Positions 17,142 to 26,847 of a stretch of 64,000 nt of DNA are shown piece by piece. Numbering within the stretch: the stretch's first letter is position 1; each line of letters opens with the position of its first letter. Under the pieces are notes generated by a model. The model was not told where the DNA came from. It ran no database searches and saw only the letters and a list, made by a program, of their open reading frames with translations. This DNA is from an uncultured Aquimarina sp. (GTDB lineage: Bacteria; Bacteroidota; Bacteroidia; Flavobacteriales; Flavobacteriaceae): positions 62,001 through 126,000 of the forward strand of contig CANMSL010000003.1 of NCBI GenBank assembly GCA_947500505.1, given 5' to 3'. The position numbers were made by a program, and so were the translations under genes.

Positions 17142-19118
17142 CTAAGCTGCCTTTGGTAAGGATACCGAAAAAACACTCCCTTTTCCGGGTTTGCTTTCTA
17201 CCCTAATTTTACCTTGATTAAGTTCAATTAATTCTTTACATATTTTCAATCCGAGACCTGTTCCTGTTTCATTATGAGTCCCATTGGTAGTGAATGTATC
17301 CTCCGCAAATAATCTATTAAGGTTAGAAGGATCTATTCCTACACCAGTATCCTCAAAACAAATTTCGAAATGATCTTCTTTTTCAATCGACATCAAGGCA
17401 ATAGAATCACCAGAATTGCAAAATTTAATGGCATTGGCAATTAAATTCTGCGCCACAATCCCAAACATATCTTTATCTGCAAAGATTATTGTAGAATCTA
17501 ACTTATTAATTAATTTGATATCTTTTTTTTCGGCTTTAGGTTTAAAGAAAGTAAACTTGTTACTGATCACTTCGGCTATATCAAAAGATGTTGGTTGCGC
17601 ATTTAGTTCTTTCATTTGTGATTTTGACCAGTTCAATAAATTATTTAATAAAATTGATGTTTGATGTGTTCTATTTGCCAATAAAGGAACAATTTCTCTA
17701 AACTCTTCCGGAGAAATCACATCTTCCTTCATTAGATTCAAACTACCTTCTAATCCGTGTATTTCATTTTTTAGATCATGAGAAATGATAGAAAACAATT
17801 TATTCTTCACTTCATTTGACTCGTTGAGCTCTTTAATATATCTTTTTCTTTCTCTTCTGTTTTTTAAAAACAGAACCAAGAATACTAATATAACTGCGAT
17901 TACGCCTAAACTAATAAAAGTATACACCCTATATCTAAACAGTTCTTCTTTTGTTCTTCGCTCCCTCTCCTCCTGTTCATCTATTAATTTTAATTGCTCT
18001 AACTCTGCTTCATATCTGGACTTAGTACTTTCAACTTTTCTTGTAGTAATATCATACATTCGTTTGTCTGAAAGTCTCTGATACTCTTTTTGCCATTTAA
18101 TGGCATCCAGAAGATTACCCCTTGCGGAATCCAATTTGAAAGAATATTTATAGTTTTTTAAAATCAATGATATCACATTAGCTTTAGTAAGCTCCTTTCT
18201 TGCTGATTTTAATAACTCCTCGGCCCTTTGATATTCACCTTCTTCCAAGGCTATAATTCCAAGTTGCTGTTTTGCATTTACTACAATTAGTTTATAACTA
18301 GCCTGGCTACCTACACATAGCGTTGTATCATAATATTTTTTTGCCAACTCGTATTCCTTTCCATACATAGCTGTTTTAGCCATAATACTATACGATTGGG
18401 CTGTATGCCTTAAATCATTTTCTGATTTATTGATTTTCAAAGCTTCCGGTAAAATTTTCTTTGCCTCAGACAATCTACCATCTTCGGTGTGTAATAAAGC
18501 CAGATTATTCATCACCAGGCCTATTCCTTTGGTCTTCAATTGTTTTCTTAATGTTATAGATTTTAGATAAAATTTCTCTGCATTCGGCACATCTTTTAAT
18601 TCCTTATAGATTATTGCCAAATTGTTGTAAATATTTGACAAACCAATACTGTCCTGTATTTGTTCACGATACAATTTAGCTTCCATAAGATAATCTGCTG
18701 CTTTTTCCAGGTTTCCTTTATTTTGCTCAATAATAAATCGATCATTACTTATAACAGCCAATCCATCTTTATCATTAGCCTTTTTAAAGAAATAAGTTGC
18801 TTTTTCAAAAGATCTGGTACTTTCTGCATTTCTTTTAGCCTCATTAAATACAATTGCCTGTAAACGGTATACAAGACCTGCCCCCCTTATGTATTTGATA
18901 TCGTTTGCCAGTTCTATAAGTTGATTCGCTAGTGGTTTTGCTCTATCGTATTGTTCTTCGTCTACGAATTGTCGTAAATCGTTAACCGCAGAAGTAAATA
19001 ATAATGTATCCTTTAAAGTTTTTATTTTGGAAAGATCAACTACAGAAAGTCGCATTTGTGAAAAACTACAGAAATTCATTAAACCAAATGCTAGTAAGGT
19101 AAAAATTGCTTTATTCAT
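17142..19118 (-). CDS. TPR-containing sensor histidine kinase
   Basis: 658 residues. The signal peptide ends near CSFSQ, tetratricopeptide repeats fill about residues 40-340 (for example IYNNLAIIYKELKDVPNAEKFY), and a coiled coil and one membrane helix (YTFISLGVIAVILVFLVLFL) follow. The kinase core has the H box FSIISHDLKNEI, N box NLIANAIKF, G1 EDTGVGI and G2 GTGLGLKICKELI. The TPR part would lie in the periplasm and sense an unknown partner. No response regulator is encoded nearby, so its partner is remote. It converges on the HlyD gene with only 3 bases between stop codons. Confidence 0.92.
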   Translation of the reverse strand: MNKAIFTLLAFGLMNFCSFSQMRLSVVDLSKIKTLKDTLLFTSAVNDLRQFVDEEQYDRAKPLANQLIELANDIKYIRGAGLVYRLQAIVFNEAKRNAESTRSFEKATYFFKKANDKDGLAVISNDRFIIEQNKGNLEKAADYLMEAKLYREQIQDSIGLSNIYNNLAIIYKELKDVPNAEKFYLKSITLRKQLKTKGIGLVMNNLALLHTEDGRLSEAKKILPEALKINKSENDLRHTAQSYSIMAKTAMYGKEYELAKKYYDTTLCVGSQASYKLIVVNAKQQLGIIALEEGEYQRAEELLKSARKELTKANVISLILKNYKYSFKLDSARGNLLDAIKWQKEYQRLSDKRMYDITTRKVESTKSRYEAELEQLKLIDEQEERERRTKEELFRYRVYTFISLGVIAVILVFLVLFLKNRRERKRYIKELNESNEVKNKLFSIISHDLKNEIHGLEGSLNLMKEDVISPEEFREIVPLLANRTHQTSILLNNLLNWSKSQMKELNAQPTSFDIAEVISNKFTFFKPKAEKKDIKLINKLDSTIIFADKDMFGIVAQNLIANAIKFCNSGDSIALMSIEKEDHFEICFEDTGVGIDPSNLNRLFAEDTFTTNGTHNETGTGLGLKICKELIELNQGKIRVESKPGKGSVFSVSLPKAA

Positions 19119-19364
19119 AATATCTATTTTGGGCAGTAATCAGATAAAACACCAATTAAACCAGCAAAATACACAAATTATTATTATAAAGCATTGTTTT
19201 GTAGTTATATTCTTACACATATTTACAGTTTAACCGTAGATTCTTTATAGTAGATGTAAATAGAGGTGGAATTGACTTTCTCCTAAATATTGATAACAAT
19301 CTGATAAACGAAATGAATTTATACATTGTAATCATACTCACGATTTTCTAAAATGACGTAAATC

Positions 19365-21233
19365 CTAAGGAGCTTCCTTTACTTCTGATAATTCTCTTTT
19401 TGACACTATCCAATCGTTTACCAATTCTTCCAGGATATTTAGTGGTACGGCACCATTAGTTAAAACCACATCGTGAAACTCTTTAATATCGAATAATTCA
19501 TCACCAAGTTTTAATCGAGCCATTTCTCTTAATTCCAGAATCTTATTCATTCCTATTTTATAGGCTGTTGCCTGACCTGGCATGACAATGTGTCTTTCTA
19601 CCATTTTTACCACATCACTTTCTGCGTTAGGTGTGTTTTCCGTATAATATTTAATTCCGTCCTCTCTTGTCCATTTTTTAGTATGTATACCGGTATCCAC
19701 GACCAATCTACAGGCCCTCCACAACTCCATAGCCAATCTCCCAAAGTCCGAATATGGATTATTATATAGTCCTATTTCCTTCGGTAAAAATTCATTGTAC
19801 AGCCCCCATCCTTCTATATAAGCCTGATATCCTCCAAATTTTCTAAACTTTGGAATATTTTCTAATTCTTGTGCTATTGAAATCTGCATATGATGACCCG
19901 GAATTCCCTCGTGATATGCCAAAGCTTCCATTTGATATTTGGGCATGGCTTTCATGTCATATAAATTGGCGTAATACGTTCCTGGTCTGGATCCATCGGG
20001 AGTGCCTTTCTGATAAAAAGCTTTTCCGGCGCTCTTTTCTCTAAAGGGTTCCACTGCTTTTACGACAATATCCGCTTTTGGTTTTGTAATAAAAAGTTCG
20101 TCCAGTCTAGATTTCATGTTATCAATCAATCCCACCGCCCTTTCCAGATAAGCAGCTCTACCTTCTTCATCGCTACTATAATAGAATTTTTCATCTTCCT
20201 TCATAAATTTAAAAAAGTCGTGTAATGTCCCTTCATATGTAAGCTCGGTCATTATATCCTTCATCTCTTTATGAATCCTTGTAACTTCTTCCAATCCTAT
20301 TTGATGAATCTCTTCTGCCGTTAAATTCGTAGTTGTAGTACGCTGTAAGGCGTTATTATAGAATGCGTCTCCTTTAGGAAATTTCCACGCTCCATCGTCA
20401 ACGGTAGCTCTTTGTTGTTGATCTTCTAACATAGCGATAAGTTGGGTATATGCAGGTTTAACATCATTCAACAAAGCTTTTTCGGCCTCAGAAATCAATT
20501 TGGCTTTTTCTTCATCCGACAGTTTTAGTTTTTCAATTTTACCTTTAAAATCAAAAAATAAAGTACTTTCTTTATTGGATTGATCGAAGGGTTTTCCGGT
20601 AATTAAATTCCTACTATCATTTAGCACTTTAGCAAATACAAACTTGGGGGGAATAATACCATTTTTCTCACGAATTTTTATATTATCAATCAATTGTGCG
20701 AACAACTCATCCATTCCTGATAATCTGGAGATATAAGCTTCTGCATCACTTTTATCCTCTATACGATGCATATTGATAAGAAATGCGGGAATCTCTGCCT
20801 GCATTCCATGCATTTGATTTACAGGATAATTATAAAAACGATATTGAAAATCTTTTACGGCGTTCTCTAAATCCATTTTCATTAACTTGAAACTTATTAA
20901 AGTTTCCTTATTAAGCTTAGAGGTATCCACAGAATCTTTTAGGTACTCTAATCTCTTTTTAGCTTTTTCTAAGTCTTCTACTTCCTTTTTAGAAGATATA
21001 TTGTCCCATTTTCCATAATCTTTTGTCTTTAATCCCAGATAAGTTTGCATCATCGGCGAATCTTCAACTTCCTCCTGAAACTGGGTTTCGAACCAAATAT
21101 TAAGTTTCTGTGAATGTTTTTCTATTTGTTCTGCATCAATAACTTTCGTTTCGCTTTTTTTCTCTTCATTTTTACATCCAAAAACAAAAATTAAGAAAGA
21201 AATACTTATAAAAAAGAATTTTGATTTATTCAT
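19365..21233 (-). CDS. DUF885-family lipoprotein, putative metallopeptidase
   Basis: 622 residues with lipobox FVFGC (Cys20). DUF885 proteins are helical and carry an HExxxxHH-like motif, here YHEGIPGHHMQ, followed by a downstream Glu (YIEGWGLYNE), which fits a zinc peptidase fold. N-terminal charged helices and the conserved stretch SRPGTYYANLYDM are also family-typical. A role in periplasmic or surface peptide breakdown is inferred; the substrate is unknown. It is followed upstream on the same strand, 37 bases away, by an S15-type hydrolase lipoprotein, so the two may be one peptide-processing unit. Confidence 0.85.
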   Translation of the reverse strand: MNKSKFFFISISFLIFVFGCKNEEKKSETKVIDAEQIEKHSQKLNIWFETQFQEEVEDSPMMQTYLGLKTKDYGKWDNISSKKEVEDLEKAKKRLEYLKDSVDTSKLNKETLISFKLMKMDLENAVKDFQYRFYNYPVNQMHGMQAEIPAFLINMHRIEDKSDAEAYISRLSGMDELFAQLIDNIKIREKNGIIPPKFVFAKVLNDSRNLITGKPFDQSNKESTLFFDFKGKIEKLKLSDEEKAKLISEAEKALLNDVKPAYTQLIAMLEDQQQRATVDDGAWKFPKGDAFYNNALQRTTTTNLTAEEIHQIGLEEVTRIHKEMKDIMTELTYEGTLHDFFKFMKEDEKFYYSSDEEGRAAYLERAVGLIDNMKSRLDELFITKPKADIVVKAVEPFREKSAGKAFYQKGTPDGSRPGTYYANLYDMKAMPKYQMEALAYHEGIPGHHMQISIAQELENIPKFRKFGGYQAYIEGWGLYNEFLPKEIGLYNNPYSDFGRLAMELWRACRLVVDTGIHTKKWTREDGIKYYTENTPNAESDVVKMVERHIVMPGQATAYKIGMNKILELREMARLKLGDELFDIKEFHDVVLTNGAVPLNILEELVNDWIVSKRELSEVKEAP

Positions 21234-21270
21234 TTATTCAAGGGGGTTATAAAAGATTGATTAATTAGGC

Positions 21271-23172
21271 TTATTTTAAAACATAAAACTCTATTGATGA
21301 ATCATCATAGACTTTATGGGTCTGCTTTTTAAAATCAGATGCTTTTGCTTTAAAGATATTAGGAACATACGTTTGCGGATTAAGGTCTATAAAAGGAAAC
21401 CAGCTACTCTGCACTTGAATTTGTATTTTATGTCCTTTCATAAACGTATGATGTACATCCTGAAGTTTAATAATTACATCTGTTTTTTGATTGGGCACAA
21501 AAGGTTCTGGTTTATTGAAACTATTTCTAAACCTTCCTCGTAATACTTCACTTCTTACCATCATGTGATAATTAGACATTTTAAGATATGCCTGAGTTTC
21601 CTCTGTGTCTTCTGCATCGGGAGGATATACATCAATTAGTTTTACTATCCAATCTGCTGCAGTCCCTGTAGTCGCAACATTTAGTTTAGCCAAAATCTCT
21701 CCGGACAAAGTCATATTATCTGTGAGAACGGGAGTTTCATACACCAATACATCAGGGCGTCTTGCTGCGAAACGCTGATCGTCTGTCATATACTTTCTTG
21801 GTGTAAAAACCATTTTTATATCTTCTGTGTAAGGAACAGGCTTTTTAGGATCACTCGTAAACTCTGAAAATCCATTGCCAGCATTTTCGGATAAATCGTC
21901 ACCTGATAAATACATGGTTTTCTTCTCTACGTTTTTTGGTGGCCAGCTATCAAAGGTATTCCATTCCTTTTTTCCTGTATCAAAAATCTGAATTTCTGAT
22001 AACCCCACGGCATTATCTCCTTCTCCCTTTAGAAAATGATTAAAAAATTTTGCTTCTACATTCTTTTGAAAATTAAGGGATATATCATCTCCGAAATATA
22101 CATTCCCGATAGCCTGTCGTTTTTTGTTTCTGGCCCAATCTCCGTGACTCCAGGGTCCAAAAACCAAAATATTATAATTGTCGCTATTATTTTCTATTTT
22201 TTCGTATGTTTCAAAAGGACCGTATAAATCTTCTGCATCAAACAATCCCCCTACTACCATCACTGCAGGTTTTATGTTTTTTAAATGCTGAATAATTCCT
22301 CTCTTTTGCCAGAAATCATCATAGTTAGGATGTTCCTTTAATTGTGTCCAAAAAACATTATCTTCTTTGTAGTATTTATCCAACGAACTTAGTGGTCCTG
22401 CATCAAGAAAAAATTGATACTGATCTTTCGTATTTAATTCCGGAAAGGTATACCAACTTTCTTTTACCGGTTCTGTTTTTTCGTAACCAAAAACTGCCGT
22501 AGCTCTCCAGTAACTCAATAAATAAGCTCCATTATGATGAAAATCATCAAAAAAGAAATCCCCAATACACGCTTGTGGAGAAACTGCTTTTAATGAAGGA
22601 TGAGAATCTAACAAAGAATACGTGGCATAGAAACCTGGATACGAAATACCCCACACACCTACTTTTCCATTATTATTTTCTACATTGTTTACTAGCCATT
22701 CGATAGTATCATAGGTATCACTGGCTTCATCAAATTCTTTATCTTTTTTATTTGGAATATATGCCCTCATATTGTCATACACTCCCTCGCTCATCCATCG
22801 CCCACGAACATCCTGGTAGACTATAATATTACCTTCTTTCATTAGAAATTCGTTGGGGCCAATTTTAGATCGAAACTGACCCTCTCCATAAGGTCTGGAA
22901 CTGTATGGGGTTCTTTGCATTAAGATAGGATACTCTTTACTGGTGTCTTTTGGTGAATAAATCGTGGTATGGAGTTTTGTACCATCCCGCATCACAATAT
23001 CTACTTCTAATTTAGTATAAAACTCTTTTACTTCGTAATCATCTTTCTCATCTGTTGTTTTAACTTCTTCTTTTATTTCTGCATCACTTACGTTGTTAGT
23101 TTTCTTATTACAAGAAGTCACAGAAATTAAAAGAGTTAAAAAAAATAATTGTAGTATTCTGATCGATCGCAT
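21271..23172 (-). CDS. CocE/NonD (S15-type) hydrolase lipoprotein
   Basis: 633 residues, lipobox VTSC (Cys21). Alpha/beta-hydrolase with an X-Pro dipeptidyl-peptidase-like fold: nucleophile Ser in VWGISYPGFYA, acid in GGLFDAEDLYG, His in FGPWSHGDW, then a C-terminal jelly-roll (PepX_C) region from about 430 (PRKYMTDDQRFAARRPDVL). Family members are X-Pro peptidases, cocaine esterases or glutaryl-7-ACA acylases; the annotation cannot choose between peptide and ester or amide substrates. The mature protein probably sits in the periplasm or on the outer membrane. Likely operon with the DUF885 gene. Confidence 0.87.
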   Translation of the reverse strand: MRSIRILQLFFLTLLISVTSCNKKTNNVSDAEIKEEVKTTDEKDDYEVKEFYTKLEVDIVMRDGTKLHTTIYSPKDTSKEYPILMQRTPYSSRPYGEGQFRSKIGPNEFLMKEGNIIVYQDVRGRWMSEGVYDNMRAYIPNKKDKEFDEASDTYDTIEWLVNNVENNNGKVGVWGISYPGFYATYSLLDSHPSLKAVSPQACIGDFFFDDFHHNGAYLLSYWRATAVFGYEKTEPVKESWYTFPELNTKDQYQFFLDAGPLSSLDKYYKEDNVFWTQLKEHPNYDDFWQKRGIIQHLKNIKPAVMVVGGLFDAEDLYGPFETYEKIENNSDNYNILVFGPWSHGDWARNKKRQAIGNVYFGDDISLNFQKNVEAKFFNHFLKGEGDNAVGLSEIQIFDTGKKEWNTFDSWPPKNVEKKTMYLSGDDLSENAGNGFSEFTSDPKKPVPYTEDIKMVFTPRKYMTDDQRFAARRPDVLVYETPVLTDNMTLSGEILAKLNVATTGTAADWIVKLIDVYPPDAEDTEETQAYLKMSNYHMMVRSEVLRGRFRNSFNKPEPFVPNQKTDVIIKLQDVHHTFMKGHKIQIQVQSSWFPFIDLNPQTYVPNIFKAKASDFKKQTHKVYDDSSIEFYVLK

Positions 23173-23371
23173 TTGTTTGAGTTTAGTTGAATGCTTAAGA
23201 TAAAAAATGGAATGCTGAACAGCTTCCTTTTAAGGAGATTTTAACAATCTTACAGGAGTAACACTTTGTCAGAAACAAATGAACCTTCAGCATAAACTGA
23301 AGATTTTTAGGGTTCGTGAACCCGTTACCTTACTTATCTAAGTATAAGTTATGATGCTTTATATTGTAAAG

Positions 23372-25375
23372 CTAGAAACCATAGGTTGTGGTAAAATTCT
23401 TTAAACCATCTTTTAACCATTTTAAGTATTTACCTTCATCAGGAGTGTATCCTATAGGTTCATTAAGGTTTCTTTCCTGAAGATCAATTAACACATAATA
23501 AGGCTGTGCATTTGCTTTGTATCTAGTAATCTGGAAATCACTCCATTTATTACCTATAGTTTTAATTTTTTTACCTGTAGTTTTAGAAACGTACTGTTCT
23601 GATTCAGGAAGTTCCTTTTTATAATCTACATATAATGAAATTAGTACGATATCATTTTTTAAAGTTTTTAAAACTGCAGGATAAGACCATACATATTCTT
23701 CCATCTTACGACAGTTGACACAAGCATATCCTGTAAAATCTATTAAAACCGGTTTGTTGACTTTTTTCGCATAATCCAGACCGATTTGATAATCTGTAAA
23801 TGAAATAATACCATGTTCACCATATTTCGCTCCTTCAGGAAGTTCTGAATCTATCAGTTCATTATTATTAGTACCTCCAAAACCTCTGGGAGATTCGCTA
23901 TATGTGGGAGGTGGTGGAAAACCGCTTATCAATTTCAAAGGAGCACCCCACAATCCCGGTATTAAATAAATAGTAAACGTAAGTGCTAAAAGTGCTAATG
24001 ATAATCTGCCTACAGAAATATGTTCGACAGGAGCATCATGTGGAAGTTTAACTTTTCCTAACAGATATAAACTTAGAGTTCCAAAAATAGCTATCCAAAT
24101 TGCCAGAAACATTTCTCTTTGCAACAATCCTAATTGTAATACCAAGTCCGCATTGGATAGAAATTTAAATGCGAATGCCAATTCTAAAAAACCTAAAAAA
24201 ACTTTAACAGTATTTAACCACCCACCACTTTTGGGAAGAGAATTTAACCATCCGGGAAACATTGCAAAAAGAGCAAAAGGAAGAGCAATTGCTAATGAAA
24301 AACCAAGCATACCAACAATGGGTGCGATTCCTCCCTTAGAAGCAGCTTCTACCAATATCGTACCAACAATTGGACCTGTACAACTAAATGAAACAATAGC
24401 AAGAGCCAATGCCATAAAAAATATGCCAATAAAACCTCCTCTATCCGCCTGACGATCTACTTTATTCGCCCAAGAGTTAGGCAAAACTATTTCAAAAGCT
24501 CCTAAAAATGACAAACCAAATACCACAAGTAAAACAAAAAACAATAAGTTAAACCATACATTAGTAGATAATGCATTGAGTGCATCGGCTCCAAATATTG
24601 CAGTTACTATGGATCCCAGTCCAACATATATAACAATTATGAAAATTCCGTAGATTACTGCATTTTTAATTCCTACAGCCCTGGTTTTACTTTGTTTAGT
24701 AAAAAAACTTACGGTCATCGGGATCATCGGAAAAACGCACGGTGTAAGAAGTGCCGCAAATCCAGATAAAAAAGCCAAAATGAAAGTACTCCACAAGCCT
24801 CTTTTATTAGTTGTTTCTTTTTTAAGAACCTGATTAGAAATATTAGGGCCACTTTCCTTTTTATTTACAACATTATCGGAAACCTCTATTTTCTCGGTAT
24901 CATTTCGTTTCTTACCCGAGAGATTTAAGTTAAACTCAACAATATCAGGCGCCAAGCACTTTTCATCATCGCAGACTCCAAAAAATACTTCAGCTTTTAT
25001 AGTTTCCAGAGAAGGATCCAGTTTTTTAATTTTTTGGGTGAACACGGCTTTACCTTCAAAATATTTGATATCCATTTCGAAAACTTTATCAAACTTCTGG
25101 ATACCTTCAGGCTCTGTTGTCTCACCTATAAGCTCATACGCCTTATCCTCATTATAAAATGTAAATTCTGTTGCAGTAGGTGCAATATCATCTGTTTCTA
25201 CCTTTTGCTGAGAATACAAATGCCAGCCCTTATCTAATGTAGCTTCGAAATGCAGTATAAAAATATCCTCAGATTCCTTTTTAACACTGCTTTCCCATTT
25301 TATGGGCTCAAAAATTTGTGAAAATAAGCTTGTAGAAAACAGCAAAGCCGTAATTAGTAATAGAATATTCCTCAT
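23372..25375 (-). CDS. dsbD: DsbD-type thiol:disulfide interchange protein
   Basis: 667 residues. The signal peptide ends near LFSQ. An N-terminal DsbD-alpha-like domain follows (Cys pair in FFGVCDDEKCLAPD), then a transmembrane core of about eight helices with the key Cys residues (TPCVFPMIPM and FSCTGPIVG), then a C-terminal thioredoxin domain with CxxC in YACVNCRKME. DsbD passes electrons from cytoplasmic thioredoxin to periplasmic reductases and cytochrome c maturation. Start and tilS stop overlap by one base, showing operon structure. Two small hairpins at 23285-23302 and 23310-23323 follow the gene. Confidence 0.93.
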   Translation of the reverse strand: MRNILLLITALLFSTSLFSQIFEPIKWESSVKKESEDIFILHFEATLDKGWHLYSQQKVETDDIAPTATEFTFYNEDKAYELIGETTEPEGIQKFDKVFEMDIKYFEGKAVFTQKIKKLDPSLETIKAEVFFGVCDDEKCLAPDIVEFNLNLSGKKRNDTEKIEVSDNVVNKKESGPNISNQVLKKETTNKRGLWSTFILAFLSGFAALLTPCVFPMIPMTVSFFTKQSKTRAVGIKNAVIYGIFIIVIYVGLGSIVTAIFGADALNALSTNVWFNLLFFVLLVVFGLSFLGAFEIVLPNSWANKVDRQADRGGFIGIFFMALALAIVSFSCTGPIVGTILVEAASKGGIAPIVGMLGFSLAIALPFALFAMFPGWLNSLPKSGGWLNTVKVFLGFLELAFAFKFLSNADLVLQLGLLQREMFLAIWIAIFGTLSLYLLGKVKLPHDAPVEHISVGRLSLALLALTFTIYLIPGLWGAPLKLISGFPPPPTYSESPRGFGGTNNNELIDSELPEGAKYGEHGIISFTDYQIGLDYAKKVNKPVLIDFTGYACVNCRKMEEYVWSYPAVLKTLKNDIVLISLYVDYKKELPESEQYVSKTTGKKIKTIGNKWSDFQITRYKANAQPYYVLIDLQERNLNEPIGYTPDEGKYLKWLKDGLKNFTTTYGF

Positions 25376-26688
25376 TAGGTAATCGTTACTTTTAGTATTT
25401 TTTTAGTTTTCGGACTTATTTTAAATCTGTCATCTGCTCTGTAATTTATGATCCAAACAATATCATCTTTAGAGCATAGCAACCAAACCCTTTCTTTAGC
25501 AAGCAAAGATAGTTTTTCGTCTTTAAAATACTTACTTAACTTCTTTTTGCCTTTCATCCCAAAAGGGTAAAAATAGTCGCCTTTATTCCATTTTCTTACA
25601 ATTAATGGATACTTTAACTTTTCTTTATCTACATAAATTGTTTTTAGATCTATATCAGATACTTCTGAAACCTCTTTAAGCTTTATCATTCCTGATGGAA
25701 TAATAATCATATTTTCTTCTTGGGGGATTTTATATATTCGATCGGAAACATCTTCAATAATTGGGCAAAGCAACAAGTCTTCCCTATTTTTCACCAACCT
25801 ATGTGAAGGAGAAAAAACTTGTTTGCCAGATTGTGCCGTAAGTATTTGATCAATATCATCCCAAGCTGTAAAACCATATTCTTTCAACAAAAAGTATACA
25901 TACGTCCTTGAATCTTCATATTGCCAAAGTTTATGGATTGGTATTTTTATCGTATCCGATTCTATATATTCGAATACATCTTTTTTGATCTTATCTATCT
26001 GATTTTTAATGAATGTATCGGCCTGTTTTAAATGCTCAATAGTAGTCCCGAAGTTCTCCAAAAACTTTGGATTGATATTCATAAGTTCTGGAATCACTTG
26101 ATGTCGCAATCTATTTCTTATATATTTTGTACTGCTATTGCTACTATCTTCCCGCCAGATAATAGTATGTTTATTGGCAAATTCTGAAATCAGATTTCTA
26201 GAAAATTGTAATAATGGTCTTACACATATCCCATTAACTTCGGGAATACCTGTTAATCCATCGATTCCGGTACCCCTAGAAAGATTAATTAAAAAGGTTT
26301 CTAAGTTATCATCCAAATGATGAGCAGTTAAAACATAGTCATATTGATGTTCCAAAACAAGTTCCTGAAACCAATCGTATCTTAAGGTTCTAGCCGCCAT
26401 CTGGATCGAAACCTTATGTTTTTTGCTATATTTTTCAGTTTCAAAATTCTTAACAAAAAAAGGAACCCCTAAATCGTCAGCTTTTTCTGAAACAAATTTT
26501 TCATCTTGATCACTCTCATCTCCTCGTAATCCAAAGTTACAATGGGCAATCCCTATTTCGAAATTAAGCAAATGACAGATATGTGTGAGTACCATACTAT
26601 CCAGTCCTCCACTACAGGCAACCAACAGTTTCTTATCAAATAGAAAAGGTAAATGATCTTTGATGTGTGATTTAAACTTCTGCAACAA
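25375..26688 (-). CDS. tilS: tRNA(Ile)-lysidine synthase
   Basis: TilS makes lysidine at the wobble C of tRNA-Ile(CAU) so that it reads AUA. The ATP PP-loop SGGLDSMVL is near the N-terminus, followed by the TilS-specific AHHLDDNLETFLINLSRG and the KYIRNRLRHQVIP segment. I start at a TTG at 26686-26688 (reading LLQKFKSHIKDH). The longer reading from a TTG at 26748 is unlikely because that TTG and the codons after it form a consensus promoter (-33 TTG, -7 TATATTTG). A TTG at 26685 is equally possible. Confidence 0.9.
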   Translation of the reverse strand: MLQKFKSHIKDHLPFLFDKKLLVACSGGLDSMVLTHICHLLNFEIGIAHCNFGLRGDESDQDEKFVSEKADDLGVPFFVKNFETEKYSKKHKVSIQMAARTLRYDWFQELVLEHQYDYVLTAHHLDDNLETFLINLSRGTGIDGLTGIPEVNGICVRPLLQFSRNLISEFANKHTIIWREDSSNSSTKYIRNRLRHQVIPELMNINPKFLENFGTTIEHLKQADTFIKNQIDKIKKDVFEYIESDTIKIPIHKLWQYEDSRTYVYFLLKEYGFTAWDDIDQILTAQSGKQVFSPSHRLVKNREDLLLCPIIEDVSDRIYKIPQEENMIIIPSGMIKLKEVSEVSDIDLKTIYVDKEKLKYPLIVRKWNKGDYFYPFGMKGKKKLSKYFKDEKLSLLAKERVWLLCSKDDIVWIINYRADDRFKISPKTKKILKVTIT

Positions 26689-26718
26689 GGCTTTTGAATA
26701 TTTGTTTTTAGATAGTTT

Positions 26719-26748
26719 CAAATATACGATTTTGTATAAGTAGATCAA
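26719..26748 (-). promoter_or_regulatory. Consensus Bacteroidota promoter for tilS-dsbD
   Basis: On the minus strand: TTG at 26746-26748, 19 bases, then TATATTTG at 26726-26719. This is an exact match to the TTG-N(17-23)-TAnnTTTG consensus. Transcription would start near 26714, leaving about 26 nt before the chosen TTG start of tilS. Confidence 0.75.
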
Positions 26749-26847
26749 CTTTTACGCCAATAGTCTTTAGGTTTTGATTTTCAGGTTTTTAACATAAAAA
26801 TCCAATCCTTTTTGTTATTTTTAAAGAACTCCTAAAATTTTAATCTT

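Noticed and set aside
23285..23323. Two adjacent hairpins (CTTCAG/CTGAAG and GGGTTC/GAACCC) as a riboswitch or terminator
   Set aside because: Neither is followed by a T tract on the minus strand, and no known riboswitch core is visible. They remain simple small inverted repeats after dsbD.
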